64,000 nucleotides of DNA from Arcobacter sp. (GCA_020723085.1 DYJN01000002.1:120467-184466); one strand, 5' to 3'. Shown: positions 38,257 to 46,855, counted from the stretch's first letter. Numbers and translations: made by a program. Notes: generated from the letters alone by a model not told the origin.

Positions 38257-41200
38257 ATGATCTTCAGGCTAGGGAGCCTGTCCGTCTTATTTCTCTCCCA
38301 GCTCTGCTTCGGCTTCGCCACCGCCCGCGCCGAAGCTGTGCCTGCAGGGCAGACGGGTCCTGCCGCTTCCGCTCAAGCCGCGCAGCCGCCGGCGGCGAAA
38401 CCGAAGAGTCCTTTCGAATCCGTGCCGCAGGCCGAGGGCCAGCAGCCCCCGGCTCCGCCCAAGCCGCCCGGGGCGAAGAAGCCCGCCCCGTTCGAAACCG
38501 TGCCGCAAGCCAAGGAGCCGGAGGCCCCCAAGCCTGTCGCCCCGGAGCCCCAGGCTGCCAAGCCGGGAGCTCCCATCGTCGTCCCGGACGTCATCGAATA
38601 CATCGAGTTCCGCGGCGCCCGCCGCGTTCCGCAGGACACCCTGCGCGCCATGATCTTCTCCCGCCGCGGCGACAAGTTCGATCCCGACGCCATCCACCGC
38701 GACTTCATGGCGCTGTGGAACACCGGGCGCTTCGATGACATCACCGTCGAGCGCGAACCCGGCAAGACGGGCTGGATCATCCGCTTCCTTCTCACCGAGC
38801 GCCGCGTGATCCGCACCATCAAATACGAGGGCGTCAAATCGCTGACGATCTCCGAGATTCTCGACCGCTTCAAGGAGCGCCGCGTCGGTCTCGCCGTCGA
38901 GCAGCAGTTCGACCAGGGCAAGATCCAGCGCGCCACCAACGTGCTCAAGGAGTATCTGGCCGAGCGCGGGCGCCAGTTCGCCACCGTCACGCCGGTGGTC
39001 CGCCAGATCCCGCCCGCCTCCGTGGAACTCACGTTCCGCGTCGAGGAGGGGCCGAAGGTCAAGGTCGGCAAGATCGAGATCCTGAACAACAAGGTGTTCG
39101 GCGACCGCGCCGTCCGCCGTGCAATGAAGAACCTGCGGCCGGTGGGAATCCCTTACAGCATCTTCCTCGAGAGCCTCTTCGCCAAGAGCTTCGATCAGGC
39201 CAAGCTCGATGAGGACAAGGAGCGGATCCGCTTCTTTTACTCCAATCACGGCTACTTCCTCGCCCGCGTCACCGACAGCAGCGTGCAACTGCGCGATTAC
39301 CGCGGACGGCTGTGGGTTCCGCCGTTCACCGCCATCAAGCCGGGCAAGAAAGCCGACATCCGGCTCGAAATCGAAGAAGGGCTCCAGTACCGGATCCGCA
39401 ACATCAACTTCGTCGGCGTCAAGGCGCTCAAGACTCCTGAGATCTTCTTCAAGCCCCTGTTCGGCATGGGGACGGGAGACATCTTCTCCGTTGAGAAATT
39501 GCAGAAGGGCATCAAGAATTTCCAGAAGTTTTACGGCGAGTACGGCTACATCGACGCAGTTCCGGAGCCGGACTTCAACCCCCTGCCCAACGGACAGATC
39601 GACCTGACCATCAACGTCGATGAGGGCAAGCAGTTCTTCGTCCGCCGGATCGACTTCCAGGGCAACACCACCACGCGCGACAAGGTCATCCGCCGCGAGC
39701 TGCTGCTCGACGAAGGCGACATGTACAACACCCGCCTCTGGGAACTCAGCATCCTGCGCCTCAACCAGCTCGGCTACTTTGAAGTCCTCAAGGAAGAGGA
39801 AGCCGCCACCATCACGCGCGACACCAAAAACAGCACCGTCGACATCACGCTGAAAGTGAAGGAGCGCGGCAAGAACAGCGTCACGCTGAACGGCGGCGTC
39901 TCCGGCATCGCCGGCAGCTTCATCGGCTTCGGCTACGCCACCAACAACTTCCTCGGTCTTGGCGAGACGCTCTCCATCAGCACGGAACTCGGCGACCGCC
40001 TCCGCAACGTCACCTTCGGCTTCACCGAGCCGTACCTGTTCGACCGCCCCATTTCAGCGGGCTTCACCGTCTACACACAGCGTTTCAATTACGACCAGGC
40101 ACGCGAGGTTTCGCTCTTTTCCGGGCGCAACCTCATTCCTCTGTATGAGGCCATCGGCCGCGACAACCTGCTGAACTACGTCTCCAACGGCTGGGGCGGC
40201 ACCGTCTTCGTCAGCTACCCCCTGCGGCGCCTCTTCGCCCGCCTGAGCCTGACCTATGGCTACGACCGGTCCAACATCACGGCCCTCAACACGTCCTCGA
40301 ACAGCTATTTCCAGTACTCGCAGTTCCTCAATTTCGAAGGGCCGAACTCGCTGTCCGGCATCGTCACCAGCCGCATCATCCCGGCGTACACATACAACAC
40401 CGTGGACCATCCGGTCACGCCATCGCGCGGCAAGAGCTTCTTCGCCAGCGTCTCCTTTGCCGGCGGCCCCTTCGGCGGCAACGTGAACATGATCGAGCCG
40501 ACCATCTCGGCCACCTACTTCCGCCGCGGCTTCTCGCCGCGCCATGTGATCGGCGCGCGCGTCCTCGGCCGCATCATCACGGGTTACGGCGGGAAGGTCG
40601 CTCCGCCCTACAACCGCGTCTTCATGGGCGGCGAGAACGACGTCCGCGGCTTCGAAATCTGGAGCATCCTGCCTTTCGTCTACATCCCCAGCGAAGGCGC
40701 CGTCACGGTGCGCAATCCCGACGGCAGCGCCCGCCAGCAGAAGATCCTCGTCGACGGCAAAGTGCAGACGGTGGACGTGCTCCAGCAGATACCCGTCTAC
40801 CAGCTCGTGCCCACGGGCGGAGACACGCAGGGCGTGGCCAACTTCGAATACCGCATCCCCATCGTGGGTCCGCTGACGCTGGCCCTCTTCTTCGACGCCG
40901 GCGTCAACCGCATCAGCCTTCAGAACCAGCTCCGCCTCAACCCAGGACGCATCGCCACGCTGAACGGAACCTTCCCCCAGGCGGGCTTCGAGAACCGCTC
41001 CATCGTCATCGATGCCACGCAGAAGATCCGCACTTCCACGGGCGCCGAGCTTCAGATCATGATGCCCGTCGTGAACGCCCCGTTCCGGCTCTATTGGGCC
41101 TACAATCCGACGGTCGTCCAGCAGTGGTTCATTCCGCCCGTCGCTGTTACGCCGTCGATGTTCCCGAACATGGCCACCTTCCAGGCGGCCACCTTGAGTT

Positions 41201-41268
41201 TCGCCAACCCCGCGCCATACTTCGAGCGGCGCACCATGTTCCGCTTCACCATCAGCCGCACGTTCTAA
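38257..41268 (+). CDS. bamA: Outer membrane assembly factor BamA (Omp85)
   Basis: The 1003-residue core of the machine that folds outer-membrane proteins. A signal peptide is followed by ~80 residues of Pro/Ala/Lys linker (repeats such as PFESVPQA and PFETVPQA) that usual BamA lacks. Five POTRA domains span about 108-545, e.g. IEYIEFRGARRVPQDTLRAM and VRRIDFQGNTTTRDKVIRRE. A 16-strand barrel follows, with the loop-6 VRGFE motif (GGENDVRGFEIW) and a C-terminal FRFTISRTF. It precedes the Skp-like gene by 42 bases, the classic bamA-skp pairing. Confidence 0.95.
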   Translation: MIFRLGSLSVLFLSQLCFGFATARAEAVPAGQTGPAASAQAAQPPAAKPKSPFESVPQAEGQQPPAPPKPPGAKKPAPFETVPQAKEPEAPKPVAPEPQAAKPGAPIVVPDVIEYIEFRGARRVPQDTLRAMIFSRRGDKFDPDAIHRDFMALWNTGRFDDITVEREPGKTGWIIRFLLTERRVIRTIKYEGVKSLTISEILDRFKERRVGLAVEQQFDQGKIQRATNVLKEYLAERGRQFATVTPVVRQIPPASVELTFRVEEGPKVKVGKIEILNNKVFGDRAVRRAMKNLRPVGIPYSIFLESLFAKSFDQAKLDEDKERIRFFYSNHGYFLARVTDSSVQLRDYRGRLWVPPFTAIKPGKKADIRLEIEEGLQYRIRNINFVGVKALKTPEIFFKPLFGMGTGDIFSVEKLQKGIKNFQKFYGEYGYIDAVPEPDFNPLPNGQIDLTINVDEGKQFFVRRIDFQGNTTTRDKVIRRELLLDEGDMYNTRLWELSILRLNQLGYFEVLKEEEAATITRDTKNSTVDITLKVKERGKNSVTLNGGVSGIAGSFIGFGYATNNFLGLGETLSISTELGDRLRNVTFGFTEPYLFDRPISAGFTVYTQRFNYDQAREVSLFSGRNLIPLYEAIGRDNLLNYVSNGWGGTVFVSYPLRRLFARLSLTYGYDRSNITALNTSSNSYFQYSQFLNFEGPNSLSGIVTSRIIPAYTYNTVDHPVTPSRGKSFFASVSFAGGPFGGNVNMIEPTISATYFRRGFSPRHVIGARVLGRIITGYGGKVAPPYNRVFMGGENDVRGFEIWSILPFVYIPSEGAVTVRNPDGSARQQKILVDGKVQTVDVLQQIPVYQLVPTGGDTQGVANFEYRIPIVGPLTLALFFDAGVNRISLQNQLRLNPGRIATLNGTFPQAGFENRSIVIDATQKIRTSTGAELQIMMPVVNAPFRLYWAYNPTVVQQWFIPPVAVTPSMFPNMATFQAATLSFANPAPYFERRTMFRFTISRTF

Positions 41269-41310
41269 ACGCGCAATGCTACCATACATCTTTTGAGGAG
41301 CCAGAAAATC

Positions 41311-41955
41311 GTGACATTCGTTTGGAAAACTGTTCGCGTGGCAACGCTTGTTGCTTTCGTCCCCGCCCTCCTTCCGGCGCAGTCGCCGACGAAGGTGGCT
41401 ATCATCAACATTCAGGGCGCCATCGTTGCCACCAAGGACGGAGCCAGGGCGCGCGAGTCCATCCAGAAGAAGTTCGAACCCCGCTTCAAGCAGGTGGAAG
41501 CCCAGAATAACGAGGTTCAGAAGCTGCGCAACCAGCTCTCGACGCTCGCCAATACCGCCTCGCAGGAGGTCCGTGACAAGATCAGCCGCGAGATCGACGA
41601 CAAACAGAAGAAGGTCCAGTGGGACACGGAAGACCTCCAGAACGAGCTTCAGCAGGAGGAAGGCAAACTCGTCAACGAGATCGGCCAGCGCATGATGCAG
41701 GTCATCGACGAGTACGCCAAGCAGCAGGGCTTCGCGGTGGTGCTCGATGTCAGTTCGCAGCAGAGCCCCGTGCTGTGGGCCGCCAACGGCATTGACATCA
41801 CGCAGCAGATCGTCGAACTGTATGACAAGCGCTTCGGCGCCGGCGAAGCCGCGGCCGCGCCGTCCGCCGCCAAGCCCGCCGCCGGACCTCCCGCCGCCAA
41901 GCCCGCCGCCGGACCTCCCGCGGCTGCGCCCAAAAAGCCCGCGGGCGTGAAGTGA
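41311..41955 (+). CDS. OmpH/Skp-family periplasmic chaperone
   Basis: A 214-residue chaperone for unfolded outer-membrane proteins. GTG at 41311 sits ten bases after GAGGAG and opens a signal peptide (MTFVWKTVRVATLVAFVPALLP). The Skp core follows: VAIINIQGAIVATKDG, then a long helical tentacle (FKQVEAQNNEVQKLRNQLS to NELQQEEGKLVNEIGQRM), then YAKQQGFAVVLDVS. The last 35 residues are Ala/Pro/Lys repeats. It pairs with bamA and ends before a terminator. Confidence 0.92.
   Translation: MTFVWKTVRVATLVAFVPALLPAQSPTKVAIINIQGAIVATKDGARARESIQKKFEPRFKQVEAQNNEVQKLRNQLSTLANTASQEVRDKISREIDDKQKKVQWDTEDLQNELQQEEGKLVNEIGQRMMQVIDEYAKQQGFAVVLDVSSQQSPVLWAANGIDITQQIVELYDKRFGAGEAAAAPSAAKPAAGPPAAKPAAGPPAAAPKKPAGVK
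41866..41919 (+). repeat. Two tandem 27-base repeats in the Skp-like gene
   Basis: Two identical 27-base units (41866-41892 and 41893-41919) encode AAKPAAGPP twice in the chaperone tail. Perfect identity points to recent slippage or unequal exchange; unit number is likely to vary between strains. Confidence 0.9.
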
Positions 41956-41981
41956 GATCCGGCGCGATCCAGTTGGAAGAG

Positions 41982-42006
41982 GGCCCGCCTTGCGGCGGGC
42001 CTTTTT
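41982..42006 (+). terminator. Rho-independent terminator after the Skp-like gene
   Basis: Eight-base arms GGCCCGCC (41982-41989) and complement (41994-42001), loop TTGC, then five T residues. It also abuts the stop codon of the convergent aldose epimerase gene at 42007. Confidence 0.9.
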
Positions 42007-43038
42007 CTAATACCCCTCCGGCACGATCCGGAACACGGCTCTCCAGCGCGCGCGGGGCTCGATCCACGGCATCGCGCCGTACCAGCCGGCGTGCGTGGCA
42101 TTGAAGGCGTTGGTAATGGCCGTCATCGGCTCGAAGCAGATGAAACCCCTGCCCGCCGGCGCGTAGGCCACCGCTACGCCATAGCCCTCGCCGTACTCCA
42201 CCGTGATGCGCTGCCGCCTGCCCTGCACGCGGAAGCGCGCCCAGCCGTCCGCGTCACGCTCCAGGTCGTCCATCACGTCGTCCAGCACCACTCCCTTCAG
42301 ACTCAGCGTCTTCGGATAGGGGAGCGGAACGGTCTCTCCCGTGGGGATCAGCTTTTCGTTCAGCACGCGCTTGCGCCGTGCCGCCAACGTCACCGTCCAC
42401 TCGTCCCGCGGCGCGTCCGTGATCTGGAAATACGGGTGGAAACCCAGCGAGACCGGCATCGGTTCGCCGCTGAGGTTTTCGACCACGGTCTCCACCTCCA
42501 GCCGCCCTTCAGCCAGCCGGTAGGTCATCTCCACCGTATGCGCGAACGGAAACTGCGCCATCAGCTCCGGGCGCCGCCAGAATTCGAGACGCGACGTGAC
42601 AAACGGGCCGCTTGCGTCCGCGCCGTGGCGCGCCACCTGCCAGAGATTCGAGTACACGAGCAGACCGTGGATCGGCGTCCGGTTCGGTCCCGGACGCACA
42701 TTGCCGAGTTCCTCGTTCAGCAGGTATTTTTTCCCGCGCACCCAGTACGCCATGCCGTCGATCCGGTTGGCCCAGGGCCACAAGAACGGATTGCCGAGAT
42801 GCGCGGGCTTCGCCTTCAGCTCCGCCAGCGAGCGGTAGGGCGACCAGAACACGGGCTGGCCGCGCACCGTCATTTCATAGGAGTTGTTGCCGATCGCCGG
42901 CACGATGCGGACCACGATGTCCGCGCTCGCGTCCCGCAGCACGGCCACCGTCAGGCCGTCCGCCGTCTCCATCCGGGCTTCATACCGCTGCGCCGCGCCG
43001 GTCATCGTCATAAGGGTGAAAAGCAGTGCCGCTCGCAT
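42007..43038 (-). CDS. Aldose 1-epimerase family protein
   Basis: A mutarotase-fold protein of ~343 residues with a short signal-like N-terminus (MRAALLFTLMTMTGAAQ). Catalytic residues fit GalM: His in TPIHGLL and in SLGFHPYFQI, and Glu in ICFEPMTAITNAFN. The exported location is unusual for GalM proper, so it may act on other sugars or phospho-sugars in the periplasm. The start may be the GTG three bases earlier. It begins 12 bases after the end of the Cys-rich protein gene, suggesting co-transcription from the P-type ATPase gene onward. Confidence 0.85.
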   Translation of the reverse strand: MRAALLFTLMTMTGAAQRYEARMETADGLTVAVLRDASADIVVRIVPAIGNNSYEMTVRGQPVFWSPYRSLAELKAKPAHLGNPFLWPWANRIDGMAYWVRGKKYLLNEELGNVRPGPNRTPIHGLLVYSNLWQVARHGADASGPFVTSRLEFWRRPELMAQFPFAHTVEMTYRLAEGRLEVETVVENLSGEPMPVSLGFHPYFQITDAPRDEWTVTLAARRKRVLNEKLIPTGETVPLPYPKTLSLKGVVLDDVMDDLERDADGWARFRVQGRRQRITVEYGEGYGVAVAYAPAGRGFICFEPMTAITNAFNATHAGWYGAMPWIEPRARWRAVFRIVPEGY

Positions 43039-43050
43039 CACACGAGCAGT

Positions 43051-43476
43051 CTACCTGAGTTCCATCTCCCCCAGCGACGGGTCGCGCAGATCCACCCGCA
43101 TCTCTTCCTGGCAGCACTGGCACTTGCCCGGCGACCAGGCGCGGATGGAGCAGACATCGCACCAGTACGTCACAACCAGCCGTTTTCCCCCGCGCCACAC
43201 GAACAGCGCGCGCTCATGGATCGGATCCACCACGAACAGCGACGGCGAGCGGTACCGCCCCACGGCCTCGAAGTCTTCGTCCTTCAGCCTCGGGTCGCGC
43301 AGCACGGCTGTAGAGGGCGCGTCAGCCTGCAGTTCCACCGCGCGTCCATCCCGGACCAGAATCGCCGGCGGCAGGGCCGGAGCCTGCCGCAGGCGCCCGC
43401 GGACGCTCTGTTTCCCTTCGGCCCGCAGCGCCAGCACCGCCGCGGGCGACAGGAGCCACTGCCTTCGCGAGATCAT
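43051..43476 (-). CDS. Cys-rich protein with exported-type leader, unknown function
   Basis: A 141-residue protein whose start ATG overlaps the ATPase stop as ATGA. The leader MISRRQWLLSPAAVLALR looks twin-arginine-like. The body ends in a cysteine cluster (YWCDVCS, then KCQCCQEEM), five Cys within ~20 residues, able to hold zinc or copper. Strict coupling to the P-type ATPase-like gene suggests they work together as a metal-handling pair. No family was recognised. Confidence 0.65.
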   Translation of the reverse strand: MISRRQWLLSPAAVLALRAEGKQSVRGRLRQAPALPPAILVRDGRAVELQADAPSTAVLRDPRLKDEDFEAVGRYRSPSLFVVDPIHERALFVWRGGKRLVVTYWCDVCSIRAWSPGKCQCCQEEMRVDLRDPSLGEMELR

Positions 43477-45494
43477 TCCTCTTGAATTGGATGAGCCGTG
43501 GACCTCAGGAGTCGCAGGCCATTGAGGGTGACGATCAGCGTGGCGCCCGTGTCCGCCGCCACGGCCATCCACAGCGCCGCCCTGCCCGTGGCCGCCGCCG
43601 CCAGAAAAGCGGCCTTCAGCAGCAGCGCCAACGCGATGTTCTGCCGGATCACGCGCAACGCCCGACGCGCATGGGCCGCCAGGAACGCCACCTTCTCCAG
43701 CGCAGGACCCGTGACGATGACGTCGGCGCTTTCCTGCGCCGCTTCAGAAGCAGGCGAAGCCACGCTGATGCCCACGGCCGCGCGCTTCATGGCTTCGGCG
43801 TCCGCCACGCAATCGCCCAGCATCGCCGCCGCGCCAGTCTCCTGCTGCAACCTCCGGATCTCTTCCGCCTTCTCCCCGGCCGAAAGCTCCGCGTGGTACT
43901 CCGTGATGCCTACCGCCTGCGCCGCCGCCTGCGCCGCCGGCGCCGGGTCGGAGGCCAGCAGCACGATGCGCTCCACGCCCAGTCCTTTCAGGGCCTTTAC
44001 AAGGCGGCGCGCCGACTCCGGCGGCTCATCGCACCAGGCTTCCAGCACGCCGCTCTGCCGGGCTGCCACGGTGCAGCCGTCCTGCGCCAGACCGCTGATC
44101 TTCTCCTTCAGCTCCAGTGTCAGGCCGGCGGCTTCCGCCCACTTCGGCGTCAGCGGAATCCCGCCGCCCTGTCCTGCGCGCCACCGCTGCCACTGCCGCA
44201 GTTCCTCTTGGTGCGCCTCGCTCAGCTCCTCGCTGCAGGCCAGCCGCGGCTCGCCCTGCGTGAGGATCCCCGCCCGGTCCATGGCCAGCGCCTTCAGCCG
44301 CCCCGCGGCTTCCAGGAAAGCGCCTCCCTTGACGAGCACTCCCTGCCGCGCCGCGCTCGCCAGCGCCGCCATCACCGTCACCGGCGTCGAGATCACAAAC
44401 GCGCAAGGGCAGGCGATCAGAAGCACCGCCATGCCGTGATACAGCCACTCGCTCCAGCCGCCTGCTCCTGCCAGCGGCGGAACCGCCGCGACAGCCGCCG
44501 CCAGCAGCAGAACCGCCGGAGTGTAGCGCCGCGCGAAGCGCTCCACCAGCCGCTCGCTTTCCGACTTCCGGCTCCCGGACTCCTCCAGCATCCGCAGCAT
44601 TTGTTGCAGCCGCGCGTCCTGCGCCGCGCGCCTGACTTCCACCAGCAGCGCGCCGCTCTGGTTCAGCGTGCCGGCGAACACTTCGTCTCCTTCCCGCTTC
44701 TCCACCGCCACCGGCTCGCCGGTGAGCGGCGATTGATCCACCAGCGCCTCGCCTTCCAGGATGCGCCCATCGCAGGGAATCCTCTCGCCCGGCTTCACGC
44801 GCACCCGCGCCCCCGCCGCCAGCGTCTCCGCCTCCACGCGGTGTTCGTGATCCCCGTGAACCAGCCACGCCTGCGCGGGAATCAGTTCCAGCAGACGCGC
44901 CACGCTTCGCCGCGCCCTCTCGAGGCTCAGTGACTCCAACCGCCCGGCGAGACCATACAGGAACGCCAGCGTCGCCCCCTCCGCCCACTCGCCGAGCACT
45001 GCCGCGCCCAGAAGCGAAACCCCCACCAGAAGGTTCATGTCCGTCCGCAGGCTCCGCAGCGCAGCCCACGCTTTCCGCCAGAACAGGCTCGCTCCAGCCG
45101 CGATCGACGCCGCGTAACAGACCAGCGCCGACACGGGCATTTCGTGGTGATGAGCGGCGCCGGCGTGACCGTGCGCCAGCAGCGTCTCCACCACTCCCTC
45201 GCCATGCCACACCTGTAGCGCCATGCCGCCCGCCAGCAACGCTCCGCTCGCCCACAGCGCGCGCCGTCCCCAGTTCTCCGAGCGCTTCTTCTCCGGACGC
45301 GCCGCCCACTTCTCGCAGCACATCCCGATGCTCGCCACCGCCGCGCCTATGGCTTCTTCCGTGGTCAACTCCGGCGCGTACTCCACCTCCATCAGACCCC
45401 TGGCGACGTCAAAGTGGAGCTCCCGCACCCCTTTCACGCGGCTGAGCCGCGCGCGCAGCAGCGAGACCTCTTCGCCGCAGTCCATCCCGTGCAC
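43473..45494 (-). CDS. Heavy-metal P-type ATPase-like protein with degenerate catalytic motifs
   Basis: A 673-residue protein with the ZntA/CadA layout: an N-terminal HMA-type domain with HGMDCGEE (C6), a His-rich loop (HGHAGAAHHH, 108-117), membrane spans, TGEP at 258-261, the metal-site CPC at 362-364 and the last-helix Asp in DTGATLIVTLNGLRLL (D649). The phosphorylation motif DKTGT reads DRAGI (D406-I410), TGDN reads ASDP (514-517), GDGxND reads GDCVAD (560-565), and no SEHP motif is seen in the N-domain. Asp406 remains, but Lys and both Thr are lost. The frame is intact. GTG 45494 is the start used; homology to HMA domains could extend to an AUU codon at 45518, eight bases after GAGGGG. 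It is either an inactive transporter-like sensor or strongly altered. Confidence 0.85.
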   Translation of the reverse strand: MHGMDCGEEVSLLRARLSRVKGVRELHFDVARGLMEVEYAPELTTEEAIGAAVASIGMCCEKWAARPEKKRSENWGRRALWASGALLAGGMALQVWHGEGVVETLLAHGHAGAAHHHEMPVSALVCYAASIAAGASLFWRKAWAALRSLRTDMNLLVGVSLLGAAVLGEWAEGATLAFLYGLAGRLESLSLERARRSVARLLELIPAQAWLVHGDHEHRVEAETLAAGARVRVKPGERIPCDGRILEGEALVDQSPLTGEPVAVEKREGDEVFAGTLNQSGALLVEVRRAAQDARLQQMLRMLEESGSRKSESERLVERFARRYTPAVLLLAAAVAAVPPLAGAGGWSEWLYHGMAVLLIACPCAFVISTPVTVMAALASAARQGVLVKGGAFLEAAGRLKALAMDRAGILTQGEPRLACSEELSEAHQEELRQWQRWRAGQGGGIPLTPKWAEAAGLTLELKEKISGLAQDGCTVAARQSGVLEAWCDEPPESARRLVKALKGLGVERIVLLASDPAPAAQAAAQAVGITEYHAELSAGEKAEEIRRLQQETGAAAMLGDCVADAEAMKRAAVGISVASPASEAAQESADVIVTGPALEKVAFLAAHARRALRVIRQNIALALLLKAAFLAAAATGRAALWMAVAADTGATLIVTLNGLRLLRSTAHPIQEE

Positions 45495-45583
45495 GCGAAG
45501 CTGGATCCGCCTGTTAATGAGAATGGCCCCTCAAATGCATTCTAGCCTTTCACCCGCGATTCAGATATGACTGAAGGTTGGCT

Positions 45584-45925
45584 ATGCCGCAACACAGGAT
45601 CCATCCGCAGCACGCGCACGTGCATGGCGAGGGATGCGGGCACACTGCCATCCGCCATGGCGATCATGTCGATTACCTCCATGACGGCTGCCTGCGCACC
45701 ATGCACGGCGGCCACGTCGATGAATGCCGCCTGGAAATCACGTTGAGGAACCCCGATGCCTCCACGCCTGCGCACCAGTGCTCAGGCCATGAGCCAGGCC
45801 ACGTGCATGGCCCCGGCTGCGGCCACGAAGCCGTGCCGCATGGCGGCCGCATGGACTACCTCGCCGGCGGCCATTGCGACGACCACGGCCCCGTCGAACT
45901 CATCCGGGATCCGCACGCCAGTTGA
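45584..45925 (+). CDS. His-rich protein with duplicated metal-binding unit
   Basis: A small protein of 113 residues with ~20% His and nine Cys. ATG 45584 follows TGAAGG by six bases. Two related units are visible, residues 12-32 and 73-93, each with HVHGxGCGHxA then HGxxxDYL. The pattern suggests two zinc or nickel sites. No signal peptide, so it is probably cytoplasmic. It is transcribed away from the P-type ATPase-like gene with 89 bases between, so they share a control region. Family name not known to me. Confidence 0.72.
   Translation: MPQHRIHPQHAHVHGEGCGHTAIRHGDHVDYLHDGCLRTMHGGHVDECRLEITLRNPDASTPAHQCSGHEPGHVHGPGCGHEAVPHGGRMDYLAGGHCDDHGPVELIRDPHAS
45617..45862 (+). repeat. Two diverged 63-base units in the His-rich gene
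   Basis: Units 45617-45679 and 45800-45862 encode the two His/Cys blocks (residues 12-32 and 73-93). At protein level ~13 of 21 positions match, a partial gene duplication. Confidence 0.75.
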
Positions 45926-45936
45926 CCAGGCCCCTC

Positions 45937-46698
45937 ATGTCCAGCGATTGGCAGCCTCACCGCACTCCGCTGTTCGCCGTCGCTCTGATCCCGCCCCGCC
46001 CGCTCGCCGTCCGGGAGGCAGCGCCTGTGACGCCCGGCGGAACCGCCCCGGATCGCGCGCATGCTGGACCCTTGGCCCCGGCCGTGGCGTGTCCGGTCCC
46101 TGCCCCCGGGAAGCCCGCGCCCGGGCCGTCCGCTTCGCGAGAGGCGGAGGACGGCAGGAATCCGTCCGGTTCTTCCCCAGCGCGGGATCGGCCCGCCTCG
46201 CGGACGGACGAAGCAGCGCCGTGCCCGCCGCCGTTCGCGTCGGGCGTCACTGTCTCCGGGCTGCCCGGAGCGCGCTCGTCCTCCATCTCCATTTCGCGCT
46301 CGGCGGGTTGGACCGCGGCCGCCGTCTCGGCGGGAGCGCCGGTCTGCATTGCCGTCGCCGCGCCGGACGACCATGACCTGTGGGCCGCAAGATGGCTCCA
46401 TCCGGCAGAGCGGCGCCGGATCGCTGCATCTCCGCCGGCTGCCCGCCGCCACTTCCTGCGATTGCTCACCGCCGCGCGCCGCGCGCTGGTCCAGGCTCTG
46501 TCTCTCCCCGCGCCCGCCGCCGCCTCCATCGATCTCTCGCCGCTGCTCGAAGGCGCGCAGTCGGTCCGCGTGGGCGACTGGACTGTGCAGCGTGTGCCTG
46601 CCCCGCCTGGCTGCTTCGTCGCCGTGGCGGCGCCCGGCTCGGGCTGGGGCTACTCGCTGCTGCCGCCGGGCGCGTGCCCGGCCCCCGCGGACGCATGA
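45937..46698 (+). CDS. Doubtful gene: degenerate 4'-phosphopantetheinyl transferase-like protein
   Basis: An open frame of 253 codons starting MSSDWQPHRTPLFAVALIPP; ribosome site weak. Residues ~45-115 are low-complexity Pro/Ala/Arg. The C-terminal half (LWAARWLHPAERRRIAASPP, HFLRLLTAARRALVQALSL, PPGCFVAVAAPG) recalls the second half of Sfp-type transferases, but the GxDxE and WxxKEA signatures are missing (CIAVAA and LTAARRA instead). Other frames here look like shadows, and this one has the best codon pattern. Function, and even coding status, are uncertain. Confidence 0.4.
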   Translation: MSSDWQPHRTPLFAVALIPPRPLAVREAAPVTPGGTAPDRAHAGPLAPAVACPVPAPGKPAPGPSASREAEDGRNPSGSSPARDRPASRTDEAAPCPPPFASGVTVSGLPGARSSSISISRSAGWTAAAVSAGAPVCIAVAAPDDHDLWAARWLHPAERRRIAASPPAARRHFLRLLTAARRALVQALSLPAPAAASIDLSPLLEGAQSVRVGDWTVQRVPAPPGCFVAVAAPGSGWGYSLLPPGACPAPADA

Positions 46699-46855
46699 CG
46701 CCGCACTCTGCACCGCACATTGACGCCCCTGGGCCCGCATGCTACCCTAGGCCGGCTGATCTCTGCGGCTTGCCTGGCGCCGCGCCGGGCGCCGTCTCGA
46801 CAGGCGCTGGCATTCCGTTCATCGCAACGATCGAACCGGGCGCAGGAGGATTTCC

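Noticed and set aside
41866..41919. CRISPR-like repeat
   Set aside because: Only two adjacent identical units without spacers, in frame within a coding tail.
43473..45494. Frameshift or sequencing error as the cause of DRAGI in the P-type ATPase
   Set aside because: The frame is continuous on both sides of the motif with conserved family sequence, and single-base errors would not change three of five codons in this way.
45856..46740. A 294-codon minus-strand frame over the PPTase-like region
   Set aside because: Arg/Gly-rich and without any fold signature; the plus-strand frame has the better codon pattern, though it too is doubtful.
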